A stretch of DNA of 64,000 nucleotides, taken from assembly GCF_018446385.1 (NCBI RefSeq), contig NC_055987.1, positions 10,625,705-10,689,704 on the forward strand, written 5' to 3'. This stretch comes from Zingiber officinale. Taxonomy: Eukaryota > Streptophyta > Magnoliopsida > Zingiberales > Zingiberaceae. Within the stretch, counting starts at the first letter, position 1. Each line of letters opens with the position of its first letter. The position numbers and the translations under genes were made by a program. The notes beneath the pieces were generated by a model. The model saw only the letters and a program-made list of their open reading frames with translations. It had not been told where the DNA came from and ran no database searches. Positions 1-12,180 of this stretch are shown here, one piece after another.

Positions 1-1815
1 ACACTCGATATCGGCAGCGATGCGTGCAAAATCATTATACAACACTATAAAAGCTAAATGGACATTCTACTAGGTAATGGCTAACATACTAAACATGATG
101 TGAGATATGATTCATTACTTCATGACAAGTAACCACGCTAAGTACAACTAATGATAGATAATCTCTAAAGCGGTAAGGCGGTTAACTTGCTAAATATTCT
201 AAAACATAAGATAAACTTGCTAGATCCCTCAGATCTTTATTCCAGTTCCTCCCACACACATCTTGATCTGCATTGCCCTCCAGCCTCCACTAGTCCACTT
301 TTCTTTTACATGTATCTGCAGTATAAGAAAAGTAGCATCTATAAGCTAAAAAGCTTAGTAAGAAACCATCTACCTCACAAAACATGCATACGATGCAGAT
401 ATGATTTTTAAAGCATGCTATTTGAAATATCTGACTAGGCTAAACATGGCATGGCATGTGATCATACAAGCATAGCAATCAAGAGAACATAAGCTATCAT
501 ACTAGTGTAAATGAGATGAAACAAATCATGGCCGAACTAAAAGCAGATCATGATCCATATAAACTAAGCGAATCTGATCGAAACTAAGTGAACTCACATA
601 ATGATTGTGAATTTGAAAAGCTATACATATAATAAGTGAAAATACTAAACATCACCGATGGGCCCCGACATAGACTTGCATGTGCGCATCCCTATCCAAG
701 GGATTGCAAGTTCAATCTAGTAGGGTTTACTAGGTTAGCTAAACCTAGGGACGACTATGGAGTCCGGCCGGATATCTAATCCATGCTACATACCATCCGA
801 AAGTAAAATACAATGCTATATACTTATTTTGTTGAATCTAGGTTATCCGAACCTAGAACTAGGTTGTCCGAACCTAGAGGCGGAGCCCACCCATTGGACC
901 AGTAGTCCATAAGTTGAAATAAACTAATTTTCTATTTTAAATGCTTCTAGTGCATTTAATAAGTTATTTAAACTGTCTATTATTGAGCTAGACATTTAAT
1001 CGAGCCCCTAGGATGCTCTAACTCTTCTCCCCATTAGGGATACCACCTCTAGGCACCCGACAACGTCTAACCTCCTATCTGAAGAGGGAAGACGTGCCCG
1101 ACCCATCTAGAGGTGCTCAACTAAACCCTAATCTGAAGAGAGTTAAATACACCCTAGATATCGATAAAAATCGCATACATCCTAACTAAAGCATAAAAAC
1201 TCAAACGGAATTATACTGCAGGTGAGGGTTTCTTACTTGTGTGCTAGATTTCTTACAAACCTAATCGCTAGAAATTCCGGTGGAGACGACTTCCCGACGA
1301 TTCGCTCGCGTCCACGTGCTCTACTCGCGGAGGGGAACGTCCTTGTGCTGAAATCGTCGCCGGAAAGTGTCCTTGGGCCCTAGGGAAAAAAAACCCTAGG
1401 TCTTCCCTTGTTGTGGCACCGAGAGAAGGAGGAGAGGGAGAGGTGTTCGGCGTGAGGGTTTGGAGAAAGAAAGTGGCGTGAGGTTTTGTGAGGAGAGGGC
1501 TGCCGAACCAAATTAAACCAAACCCAACTTAAGTTCTTAATTTATATTAAGTGGGTTATTGAACCCAACTCTAATATAAATATAATTGGTTCCTCTTTAT
1601 TTCAGCACGGCCCTGCTGGGTTCACCGGTTACTAAGGCTAACTAAAGGTTTAGCGGACCCGAGAGGTCCCGGGTTCGATTCCCGCTTAAACCATTTTGCT
1701 TATCTAATTACTTTTGCTACTTCCGCTACTCGGAAAATTCCGGAAAAATATCTAAAAATTCCAAAAAAATCATAGAATAATTCTAATGCAAGTTTGAGAA
1801 TTTTCAGGCGTTACA
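1..1815 (-). mobile_element. Ty3/gypsy LTR, runs off the left edge
   Basis: Read on the minus strand, an LTR starts at 1815 with TGTAACGCCTGAAAATTCTC, a start seen in Tekay/Del-type gypsy LTRs. It continues into a stretch at 1700-1620 with a tRNA-like B box and then a GC-rich leader-like section (about 1540-1250). The other end of the LTR is not in the window. The copia coding sequence in 1816-4117 stops exactly at this border, so the gypsy element or solo LTR was inserted into that copia. The family assignment rests on the LTR start and general layout only, because no gypsy coding sequence is visible here. Confidence 0.55.
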
Positions 1816-4117
1816 GTCAACTACCCCTTCTGACCGTGTTGCTTCAACTATATGTGGAACGGTAACCATTTCACTATTAGCTGCATCAATAGTTACCATA
1901 TTAGGATCATTAATATTTTCCTCAAATGATATTTCCCTAGCTTTATCACTCCCACCATCCTCAATAAATTCGGCATTACCCATCTCGAAAAATGATCTAC
2001 TCAAGGGGTATTAGAACTTAAAACCTCTTGAGTTTTCAGAGTATTCTACAAAATGGCAACTAACGGTTCTTGACTCAAATTTTCTTTCATTAGGTTTATA
2101 GGGCCTAGCTTCAGTTGAACAACCCCAGACATGTAGATGTCTAAGACTAGGCGCTCTATCTATCCACAACTCATATGGAGTTTTTGTTACTGCCTTACTA
2201 GAAACTCTGTTGAGTAAGTAAACTGTAGTCTTGAGTGCTTCACCCCACAAAGACTCTGGTAGAGAAGAAAATGCAATCATACTTCTCACCTATATTTGAA
2301 GGTTCGGTTTCATTGCTCTGCTACACCATTTTGCTGAGGTATCCCAGGCATGGTGTATTACGTCATGATACCGCACTCAGTAAGGTAATCCGCAAATGGT
2401 CCCGGGCGTTGTTCTCCTTATCCATCAAATCTACCATAGTATTTACCACTACGGTCTAATCTTACAGCCTTAATCTTCTTACCAAGTTGATTTTCAACTT
2501 CGGCTTTGAAGGTTTAAACATGTCTAGGGACTGCGACTTCTCATGAATAAGGTACAAGTATTCATATCAGGAATAATCATCTATAAAGTTTATAAAGTAT
2601 GATTGACCATTCCAAGAAGCCTTAGGGAATGGTCCACATATATTTGTATGTATAAGCTCTAAGACTCTATTACTCCGCCTTGAATGCTTATTACTTCTGT
2701 TAGTTGTTTTCCCCTTGATACACTCAATACAGGTTCTAAAGTTTGACATATCAAGAGACTTGAGAATTCCTAGTGACATTAACCTTTCTAGGCGTTGTTT
2801 AGAGATATGTCATAAACGCTCATGTCACAACATGGATGAATTCTCATTTGTCATACCACACTTCACACCTATACTATGCATCACAAAATTATCTGTATGA
2901 GTTTCAGTATCCAATCTAACTTGTCAATCAAGGAACCAGTATTGCACAAGATAGAATTTCAAAAAATACTAAATTTTCCATTTCCAAATGAACAAGTATA
3001 TCCGGATTTGTCCAAACATGAAATAGAAATTAAGTTTCATTTAAAAGACGGAACTATAAAAGTTTTTTCCAAACTCAAAAGTACATTATTCCTCAAACAA
3101 ACTCTAAAGACACCTATTGCCTTTACTTTTGTCTTCTTGCCCATTCCGGTATAGATGAATCTTTCAGCATCAATTGACATTTGGCTCGTGAGGCAACCCT
3201 GCATAGTTACACTTATGTGAGTAGTTGCACCAATATATATCCACCAAATGTTATTAGGTACAGTAGCTAGCTAGTTGACCTCTGAACTAACCAAGTTGAG
3301 AAGTATACCTTTCTTAGCACGTCGATTGGCCTATCTAGGGTAATCCTTCTTCAGATGACCTTTCTTTTTACAAAAGAAATAAGTTGGGTCTGAATCTTAT
3401 TGCTTTTGCACTTTATGCATGCCCTGAAGCCCCAATCACTGCAGTTGTTTACCCTTACTTTTATCATTACCCTTCTTTTTTTTCTTGTTCGGATATTGAG
3501 ATAAGGATGCATAGTGAGCACTTTAAGATGTGTCACCTCTTAATCTCTCTTCTTTCTGTACACACTGAGCTATGAGCTCATTTAGTGTCTATTTCTCCTT
3601 TTGAGTATTATAACTAATCTTAAAAGGAATTAACTGTGTAGGTAGAGAGATCAAGATGAGGTTCACAAGGGCACTTTCAAACATGTCTAACTTTAGTATC
3701 TTAAGCCTTATAACCAGGTTAGACATCTCCATGATGTACTTCTAATGTTACGCTTCCATATGTACCGCATGGGCACTAACTTCGTGAGAAGCGTAGTAGT
3801 CTCGGCCTTTTCATTTGAGGCAAATCGGTCCGCTAATTCCTTAAAGAAGATTTTAGCATCCTCCTTCTCAATTATCGAACCCCTTAATGATTCTGGTATT
3901 GACATTCTCATGATCATCAGACTCATGCGATTAGATCGCTACCACTTGTCAAAGTTCACCTTTTGATCGTAGTCGAATCATCATTTAAAGGTGCAGGGTG
4001 ATCATGCCTAAAGGCATAGTCCAGATTCATGCAGCCCAATAGTACTGTAATATGTTCTTTCCATTGTCCAAAATTTATACCAGTAAGTACGGGGATGTTA
4101 TTCAAATTAGCAAACAT
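1816..4117 (-). mobile_element. Ty1/copia retrotransposon fossil (gag to integrase part)
   Basis: Minus-strand pieces follow copia order. A gag N-terminus lies near 4117-3700, with a typical start and a GQWKEHI-like motif. A zinc-knuckle remnant (CKKKGHLKKD) is near 3390-3340. A GAG-pre-integrase and early integrase piece (CIECIKGK, then LELIHTNICGPFP) lies at 2779-2567. A later integrase piece ([17 protein letters not shown]) lies at 2289-2011, followed by the spacer before reverse transcriptase. Reverse transcriptase and RNase H are not in the window; they would lie left of the gypsy LTR. The copy is clearly broken, with at least half a dozen interruptions, and looks old. Confidence 0.85.
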
Positions 4118-6260
4118 TGAGAGTACTACATAAACAAAAAAAAAACATAGCTCAATTTAGCAAATAAGACATGTATCTTGTGCAATAACAAAATGCAACA
4201 AATAAAACATGCAACTTTATGAGCATATATAGAGATATCCAGTGCAACATTAGATTAAATCTTTGGACTAAATTGTAACTTGTTATTTGTACTCTCCAAG
4301 TAACTCATGATCACCTTCATCTGCCACATAACTCGTCTTCCTTTGGGCCGACGTATTATGCACATGATACTTTATTTATGAGCTTCTTTAGTTAGCTTAT
4401 GTTTTCTAGCATCACTCACAATGCCTCTAACCGGCCATATAGTGCTCCTTCCTTTGGGCCGACACACTATGTGCATGATCAAGAAGTGTAGCTCAATTTG
4501 TGAGCTTCCTTAAACATATATCCGACATAAAAAATGATTTTCCTTTGGGCTAATCATCCTTAGTATGGATATACATCCCTCTACACTAGTACTCCTAGCT
4601 TCCCCAATAGTTCTCGCTTTGGCAATAATATAGTTTTGACTAGGTAGCAAGAGCAAAGAAGAATCCAGGAAGAAATTGCTGAGAACTGAGCTAAATTCAG
4701 TTATCAATTGATTGGTATGTGATATCAATCAATTGACACCCCTTTTAATCAATCAAAAAGAATGTGAATCGATTCACATGCGTGCCAATCGATTGATCGA
4801 TCGATTGAACACACATGAATTGATCCACTGATCGATCCAGAAAGCTTCTATTCGTTGGTTCATCCACCCAATCGATTGTCTAATCGATTGACTAATGTCA
4901 ATCGATTAGTCGATCAATCAGGAATACTTATGTAGACAACCCAGTGAAATCTGATCGACTGGATGATCGATTAGTGAATCCCAATCGATTAGTCGATCGA
5001 TCCAGCAGCTTTCTATTGGATTCTTACAAACATCAATCGATTGACCAATCGATTGGTAACTACAATCGATCGGTTGATTGATTCAGGAGCTTTCTGTTTG
5101 ATTCTTGCAACCTTCAATCGATTGACTGATCTATTGGTGACCCCAATCGATCAGCCGATCGATCCAGAAGTTTTCCTTTGAATTCTTGTCGCGATCAGCA
5201 GTCTGAATCAATTGATTCCTCATGCCGATCGATTGGTAAACATCAATCGATCAGCTGATCGATTCCAACCTCTTCTATTCACAAACTTGAGCACCCCAAT
5301 CGATCAAACCTTACGTCAATCGATTGGTAAGCACCAATCGATCAACTGACGATTCAAGATGATTCTGTTCGTGAATCCGCGACTCTCAATCGATTTGGAA
5401 TCTTCCCAATCGATTGATATAAAAAAAACACCCATTTCTGAAACGTGATTTTCTGCTCTAAAATCGCGCCGCCAATCTCGTTCTTCGCAGATAATGCGAA
5501 AAACTCGATTCAAAGGTTAAATCCTAATCTATTCATACTATATTCAACGGATATACATCAATTTCGCTCATCTATATGGAATCAAATGCAAAATTTGATG
5601 TATGTGTACTAAAACGTTGAAAAATTATCCTTTCGCTTTAAAAACTAATAACTCTAATAACAATTGTTAAAATTGCAATACATCATATATGAACTAAAGG
5701 ATGTATTTATTACAGGATTTAGCTTCTATCAATCTCTAAAGCTCAATACAAATCGAAACAATAGCACATGAATGACTGAACTGAATCTATCGCAAAGGCT
5801 AATGCTTCTTACTTGTCGCTGGAGTTCATGCTATTGCGAAAAATCTTCTACAGGAGTGGATGGCGACATTCCTTAGTTTTCTCTTGATAAGGAAGAGAAG
5901 AGGTTGAAGAGACTCTAGAACCTGTCCTAATTCATGAGTCTCATCCTTTGCATACCAAGCTCATCCCATAGGGACTATCCTCCTTAAAGTCCACCCATCA
6001 TTAATAGCTCATCAATGTTAATGAATCAGGTTTTGGATCTACACATTGAATCCACATCCATTTAATCCAAACCTTCCTTATATACAATGAAGCATTAGAT
6101 CACTTAATCGGGTTTAGTCATTTTAATGGTAATTAATTATGTGTGTGTTAATTAAGTGTGAGCCCAAATTTATGGAGATTAAATCCATCCATGTGAACTC
6201 AATTAGATCTAGTCCACCCACGTGCACTTAATCCTACAACTGATTCCAACTACAAAAGAC
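4118..6260 (-). other. Leader and possible 5' LTR region of the copia fossil
   Basis: No host gene is visible. The stretch lies directly upstream of the gag start of the copia fossil. It holds the ATCGAT-rich minisatellite, then AT-rich sequence. On the minus strand at about 6090-5820 there is a TATA-like TATATAAGG followed by a leader-like section with CTTCTCTTCC. This is probably the untranslated leader and remains of the 5' LTR, but I could not find a matching LTR copy or a clear primer binding site, so the outer boundary is uncertain. Confidence 0.35.
4745..5420. repeat. ATCGAT-rich minisatellite, about 80 bp unit
   Basis: Palindromic words such as CAATCGATTG and GATCGATC recur densely. 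Diverged units of roughly 80 bp can be followed, for example those starting near 5034 and 5117 (83 bp apart). Each has two ATCGAT-type words, a short spacer, a second pair, and then a CT-rich tail like GCTTTCTGTTTGATTCTTGC. The array lies inside the leader region of a copia fossil. Confidence 0.75.
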
Positions 6261-6558
6261 TATGCACAGAGGAAGGAGGTGACTCCATTGCTGGATTGGA
6301 AATACAGAGTGTGTTCATGAAACATGTTTTTTTAAGGTCGACATGAAGGATTCAACGACGGGCTACTCAAACTAATTTCAAAAAAAAAAAAAATCTGTTA
6401 AATCTATTGTCAATTAACAAGCATTTAGAGATGACAAAGTTTCTACTTGTAGACGTCAAAGCCTATACATGCTCAGTGAATCCATGAGCCTCCTCAAAGC
6501 TAAATTCTACTTATTTCCTTCTTTTTTGTGTGTAAATTCTTCCTACTCTTTCTTCTAT

Positions 6559-8855
6559 TTACATGCAAGATCGCCATATTTGCCCTTCCAAGGAGATGAT
6601 AATGATGGAGATATCGTCGTGGTACCGTCGTCTATCGCCTTGTGGGATCTCAAGCAATTCATGGAACTCCATGCCTACAATGAATCAACATGATCACATA
6701 TAATATCAAATGAGGTAATGACTAGTGATATCTTCAGAACCTACCAGCTTTCTTAGCAGCTCGAAAGAGAGCTTCTTCAACAAGGTGTTGAGCAGGATCA
6801 CCTTCAGGGGTCATCGCGATGAACCCTTCGACTTGAGCCACTGCTTCTTCGTTGGTGAAGTACTGGTAAAGCCCGTCCGATGAGAGTATCAAAAACCTAT
6901 CGTTGGGGCTGAGCTTGTGGTGGTGGAGGAAGGGGTTGCAAGTGATGTAAGGCGAGTTACCCACATAGTCAATTCTGAACATCTCCAGAAGGGCATTGTT
7001 CCATTTAGGCTGCAAGAGAGACCAAATTGAAGCATGAAAGATCTGTCTTTTTGATTCAACTGATAGGGTCTATAAGACAACTGCAATTTGAGATAAAAGT
7101 CACCCCAAATTCAGGTTGGATTAATTAATTCAGAAGAAGATGTCGATAACAAGATAATCCTTAAAGCCATTAATGAATTCGGCACACTAAAAATGAGTGG
7201 AAAACAAGCCTTGCCTGCTTCAGAAAGCCTGCCCCAAAAGCTCTCGTCACCTTCAACGATCGCTTCACGCGATCGTTCGAGATCGCAGAGGCATCATCGG
7301 GGTGCTCTTTCCTAATTCTTTGAACCTCCTGAACAACATATTAAATTAATTAAAGGAGAACAATTTACAGAGAAAGATTTGCTTTTTAGATAAGTACCTC
7401 TTCGATGGAGGTGCTGTGATCGGAAGTAAGCTGCACGGCAGTTGAATTTCCGTGGCCTTCGTCGATCCTCTGGTGGTCGTGCCATGGCATCTGCGCCAAG
7501 ACAGCGCGGCTATCTCCGACGTTCATGAGGTAGACGTCTTCGCCCTTCATGAGCATGACCAGGGCGCAGGAGCCCATGAGCGCCAGCTCGGGGTTGTCGG
7601 CCAGCATCTTGTCGGCGATGTCCAAGAAGGAATCCTCTGTCTTCTTCAGCGCCCGGCGGAGCGCCTCCAGCACCAGAGAGTGATTCACCGAGCTCGGCTG
7701 TTCTTTCAGCGTCCGCTCGAGATCGGGCCTCTCCCTCTCGCAGTCGCGCTTCCACTGGCGGCGACTCTGCTCGCACCTCTGCTCGGCGGCGGCGATCTGT
7801 TCTGTGAATGCGGAATTCGGTGAATCGGCGGCGAGAAGAAATCGATTTTGGTTGATGAGAAGCTCCTCGCTGGGAAAGGTGTCGTCTTTGTCGTCCCAGA
7901 GTAATCCCTTGAGCTCGCGATGGATGGAAGCGTAGAGGTTGGAAAGCAGGTAGTCGGTGGCGTCGGGGCCGTTGAAGCCGTCGTAGATGCCGACGAAGAC
8001 CCACCCGTGCTCCTCCGAGACGACCACGTGCACGCGATCCTCCCCTGCCTTACCCTGCGCCCATTGGATGTTACCCTCGACGGAATCAGGCATATCGGAC
8101 CACTGCGCTGCCGTCTCCAGGGTTGTGCCCTTCGACCCGCCGTCCGGCAAAGTGGAATCTTTGAGCCCCTTGATGGGCGCGACGAGGAAACCCTGGCCAT
8201 GCGCCGCGCTGGAGATGGTTTTGGAGATCCGCTTGGTGATCTCACGCAAGAGTGAGCGCGCCGCGGCAGCACGGCGAAAGCGCCTCGGAAGACCATGGGA
8301 GACGCTACGCCGGAGGTTTCCTGAGACCGGGAAAGGTTTCTCTAAGGGACCGGAGAAGAGGGAAGCGCGGGGATCGAGTGGACCGGACATGAATCCCCTC
8401 TCGATGGGGCCGGACATGAACCCGCGGTCGGCGGCGGAAAGAGAGCCGGAGAGCTGGCCGGACAAGCGCGGGACCGGCTGGAGCGCGACGGAGGAAAAGG
8501 AGATGGAGCTCTCGAAGGCGGACGCCGCGGTGGGCGCAGCGTCCAGAAGCGCAGTAGACAGCGGGGTCGAGGCGTTGGCGCTCACCGCCGCTCCGGAGAT
8601 GGATCTGAACATGGCCGTCTCCTCGGATACGTAAACCTTGGAGGAGGCAACCGCGGCAGCGGCCACCGCGGCAGAGCAGTGGCCAGAGGCACCTGGAACG
8701 GCGTCGGCCGGTCGCACGTAACAGAACGAGTGCCCGAGCCCCTCGTCGCAAGGATCCCAAGTGACGGAGGCACCCCTGTGGCGGCGACCGACCGGCATCC
8801 CGCCGCCGCCGCCGCCAGACCAGCAGATTGCGAGCCTAGCGACCCCGTTCCCCAT
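6559..8855 (-). CDS. Protein phosphatase 2C, POLTERGEIST-like (PLL) type
   Basis: Four exons: 8855-7398, 7328-7215, 7009-6745 and 6674-6559 (stop 6559-6561), 650 aa, close to the usual length of Arabidopsis PLL4/PLL5. The start is the ATG at 8855 because the protein then begins MGNGVARL, a likely N-myristoylation signal found in this family. A low-complexity Ala/Ser N-terminal half with GFMSGP repeats is followed by the phosphatase domain from about residue 275: [22 protein letters not shown] near residue 290 (metal-binding Asp), NVGDSRAVL, then [14 protein letters not shown]. The C-terminal exon encodes [20 protein letters not shown] phosphatases act at the plasma membrane in CLAVATA/receptor-kinase signalling; that role is family knowledge. 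The intron at 7214-7010 uses a GC donor. Nothing looks broken. Confidence 0.93.
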
Positions 8856-10069
8856 CGAACCTACCTCCAAGAATCAGAGCAAGAAAGAGGAGGAGGGGGG
8901 AGAAGAGGAATTGCTTTGTCCTTGAGGAAAAGTAGAATTGATGGGAGCAAAGAGGAGGTCGTTGACTTAATGGAGTTCGCTCTTTGAAATCATGGAAGCA
9001 GGTCTCGTGATGGCGTTGACTTGTGGCCACGAATTCCCAGAAACCAGTGTCTCGTCCTTTTCTCATATTTTATTTGAATTTTTAAGATTGAGCCAGGTCA
9101 TAAATCCTCTACAATAATGGACGAGGATCTATCGAATTGACGCCGTCCGCCGGATGCAGCGCCCCACACGAAGGTTCAATCGAGCCCGTTCATCTTACTC
9201 GTAGCCTCCGATGGAGATTCGCGCCGCCGGGTGATCGGCACGTGCCGATCTCGTCAGGCGCCGTGCGGGTTCGTCCAACCATTCCGTTTACCGCGTGAGA
9301 CGACGGAACACCGGCCGCGTTCGTGCGAACCGCGAGAGTCCCGACACGCAACATAGACCGAGCCAATGCCGTTAAAACACGGCACGCGTTTGAATAAATC
9401 GTTCGCTTTGTTGCTGCTTCGTGCCTTGATACGGACACACGATCCCTGCATGGAGTGGGAAGGCATTGAATCGGGGTTCGGTTATTTATTTGCACAGATC
9501 AGCTTTGAATTGACTTTAACTACAATATTATTAATAATAATAATAATAAATAAATAATAATAGGGTTTGTGGGCGCAATATTTATTGGTGGATAATAAAA
9601 GGTTGGTTTTCTGGTAGTAGAGTCAATAAATGATGGATTGAATCACATTGAATGGTGACTTGGTTAATAAGGTTGGTTTCAAATTGATTGTGTAAATTAA
9701 CTTCAATTCTTTCTACTATTTTCAATACCAATTTATTGTTGATAAAGAAAAAGTTTTGATACTTCCCATAATTCCATAATTGTCCTCATCAAACAAGTCA
9801 TCACGCAAAATTTCCAATGTGATTTCATGAGACTAGCACATAAAGGTTGTGGCCGAGGGAAGACCTCGTTGCAAGGTCGGAGCCAAAGTAAGACCTCGCC
9901 GCTAAGAGAGGAGAGGGAAGGAGAGAAGATTCAGTATACAAACAGGATGCATGCCTGTATAAAAAATTGGAGAGAAGAGGAGAGAAGTGTGCTAGAGATC
10001 AGATAGAAGATTGATCATAGAGGAAGATTTTAAGCCGTTGGAAAGAAAAAAAAATAGAGAATGAAAATC
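8856..10069. other. Intergenic, 5' flank of the PP2C gene
   Basis: No gene or clear element is seen. The part next to the gene (8856-9060) is the likely promoter and 5' UTR of the minus-strand PP2C. Around 9150-9420 GC content rises without a recognisable product, and the short open frames there have no family match that I know. A short (AAT)n tract lies at about 9525-9562. The remainder is AT-rich. Confidence 0.5.
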
Positions 10070-10310
10070 TTAATTAAAAAATTAATTAGTGACGGAAACT
10101 TAATTCAATCGTTAAAATAGTGACAAAAACTTATTCCGTTGTTAAAATAGTGACAGAATTTAATTTTTTAGCTAATTAAATAAGTTAAATAAGTATAAAG
10201 ATGGAATTGGCAATAAAATTTAATTTTTATCACTAAATTAGATATCATAATTTATTTCAGTTGCTAATTAGTGATAGAAATTAAATTTCATCATAAGTTT
10301 TCTTGTAGTG
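10070..10310 (-). mobile_element. CACTA (En/Spm) transposon terminus, truncated
   Basis: On the minus strand the sequence starts at 10310 with CACTACAAGAAAACTTATGA, the classic plant CACTA terminal inverted repeat. It continues into subterminal repeats of the type TAGTGACGGAA and its reverse (10090-10290). No matching second end was found in the surrounding 2 kb, so this is a one-ended remnant. No transposase is present. Confidence 0.65.
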
Positions 10311-10488
10311 AATTATATGATGAATTGTAATAAATGATATGATTTAATTAATCAAATTTCTGAACGATCGTAGATGAAATTGATCATTTTCATATAACAA
10401 ATTAAGCATCAAATGTACGGAAGATCTCAATATCTGTAAATATTTGACATACTTAACTAGCAAATAAAAATATAAATATATGTAAAAT

Positions 10489-11277
10489 TAATACTATATG
10501 TTTTTTCTAATACTTGTGTGGAAACATCTCACCACATACCAACTCGGATGACCTGTGGGGTCTAATACTATATGTTTTTTTCTAATACTTGTAGCAAAAA
10601 AGGCGAAATCGCTCGCCCCAGCGCCCCCGCCGCACCCGACCCAAGGCCATCACAAGGGAGGTAAATCACAGCATTCTGAGTGAGCATGTGGTAGGTGGGA
10701 TGAGTTGCACAGGGACCGGGGATTTACACCCCGACTACCCTGAGTTTCGACCTCGCAACCTCATGTAGCAAGCATCCCACCGCTCGCCCCCAGAGCTCTT
10801 TCAATACAGCAAAAGGCGAAACCCTCGCCCCCAGGGCCTCCACCGACCGGACCCACGGTCATTGTGAGGGAAGTAAATCGTAGCACCCGAGCTAACATGG
10901 GACGAACCGGGTGGGATACAGGGATAGGGGATTTATTCCCCCGTTGCCACTGAGTTTCGACCTAGCGGCCTCCTTGCAGCAACATCCGCCCCATGCCATC
11001 TCGGATGACCCATGGGGTCTTTTTCTAATACTTGCTGCAAAGGCGGGTTCCGCCGCCTAACGGCCCCCTACGCCTGCCCCATGGTATTGTAGGAGGAAGG
11101 TAAATCAGGGTGAATGCTGGGTTGGCAAGTTGATGGTTGTTCGAGGCTTTAAGCCAGCAGACGGGGATATTATCCCACATTGCAACTGGCGACACTCGAA
11201 CCGTCGCTCCATGCTGCAAACATACCACCAACTTACCAACTGATCCAGCCCCTGGGGGTGTCTTTTTCTAATACTTG
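10489..11277 (-). repeat. Cluster of tRNA-derived SINE-like units separated by one shared 16-17 bp sequence
   Basis: Read on the minus strand, three related units of about 210-230 bp (11260-11035, about 11017-10803, about 10800-10592) plus a short head fragment (10560-10517) follow each other. The first begins GGGGCTGGATCAGTTGGTAA, which resembles a tRNA A box, and has GGTTCGAGTGTCG, a B box, about 45 bp later. The others have GGTCGAAACTC at the equivalent place. Each unit ends with a GCGAAA/GCGGAA...CGCCTTT hairpin-like section. The words ttttttctaatacttg (10501-10516), 10575-10591, 11018-11034 and 11261-11277 are near-identical and bracket the insertions. I cannot name the SINE family. Confidence 0.6.
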
Positions 11278-11945
11278 AATTCGTAATCGAAAGAGATAGA
11301 GTAAGAAAATTTACCTCAATCAAAAAGAATTTATTGTGGAGCATCAACGAAGCAATAACGATAGCATTGACAGCAAATGACAGTGGTGCGGGTGATGGCG
11401 GCGTGTGGCAATAGCAACGTGGACGGCAGTGATATCAATGTGCGGTGAGAGATTTAAGGGTAAAATTAGGATTAGGAAAAGAATAATAAAGAGATTATGA
11501 AAGGAAGAAGACCATAAGAGAGATAAAAAGAAAGAGGATAGGAGGAAGAAGAAAATAAAGGGGAGAGAGAAAAAAAAGTACGAGCAATGAAAGAGAAAGA
11601 GAAAAAATATCAAGAAAGAAAAAAAGAATTAGTGGAGAGAGGGAAAAAAAGTTCGATTCTTATTTTAATTGAACATTTTGTGAAAAAATTTGAAATTAGG
11701 ATTTATAATTATTTTTTAAAAAAAAAATCACTATATTCATTTTTTTTCCTAAATTTCAGAGGAAAATGGAACTATACTCCTAAGTGAAATTATATTAAAT
11801 TATCATTCAAATATTTATAGTTCAATCCTAAACTACAATATATTTTTTTATATATGAAAAATATTAAATAATTAGAATATGATCAACTAGAATACACTTT
11901 ATAAGTCATTATTAAAGATATTTTATTAACATCATCTTTATATAT

Positions 11946-12091
11946 TAATTACATGCATATATTAAAATTAAATTCTGGCCAACCAGATTATAACCACATA
12001 TATATATATATATATATGGTAATTCTTGTTGGCCAGAATCTGATCAGTTATAATTTTTTATCCTTCAATTAGAATGTATGCATGTAATTAA
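11946..12091. repeat. Imperfect palindrome (foldback or MITE remnant)
   Basis: The outer words ATTAATTACATGCA (11946-11959) and TGCATGTAATTAAT (about 12077-12090) are reverse complements. Inside them, TTCTGGCCAACCAGATTATAA (about 11973-11993) faces TTGGCCAGAATC (about 12029-12040). The centre is a (TA)n run. A third copy of the inner word, CTGGCCAGATTCTGG, lies at about 12151-12165. No flanking target duplication could be set with confidence. Confidence 0.5.
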
Positions 12092-12178
12092 TGTACACAT
12101 ATGATATTACTAAAATACCCATGTGTACACTTACATGTATTGATTTTAGCTGGCCAGATTCTGGTCATTTAGCATTAT

Positions 12179-12180
<2 letters not shown>

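Noticed and set aside
1630-1695. Possible tRNA gene (CCCGGGTTCGATTCCCGC with a T-arm look)
   Set aside because: No acceptor pairing or A box at the right distance; it lies inside a gypsy LTR read on the other strand.
7452-8773. Several long open frames antisense or out of frame to the PP2C first exon
   Set aside because: They are shadows of a GC-rich exon; only the 8855-7398 frame shows family motifs and joins the downstream exons.
9190-9557. Overlapping open frames on both strands in a GC-richer spacer
   Set aside because: No motif or family recognised, no splice context; probably chance.
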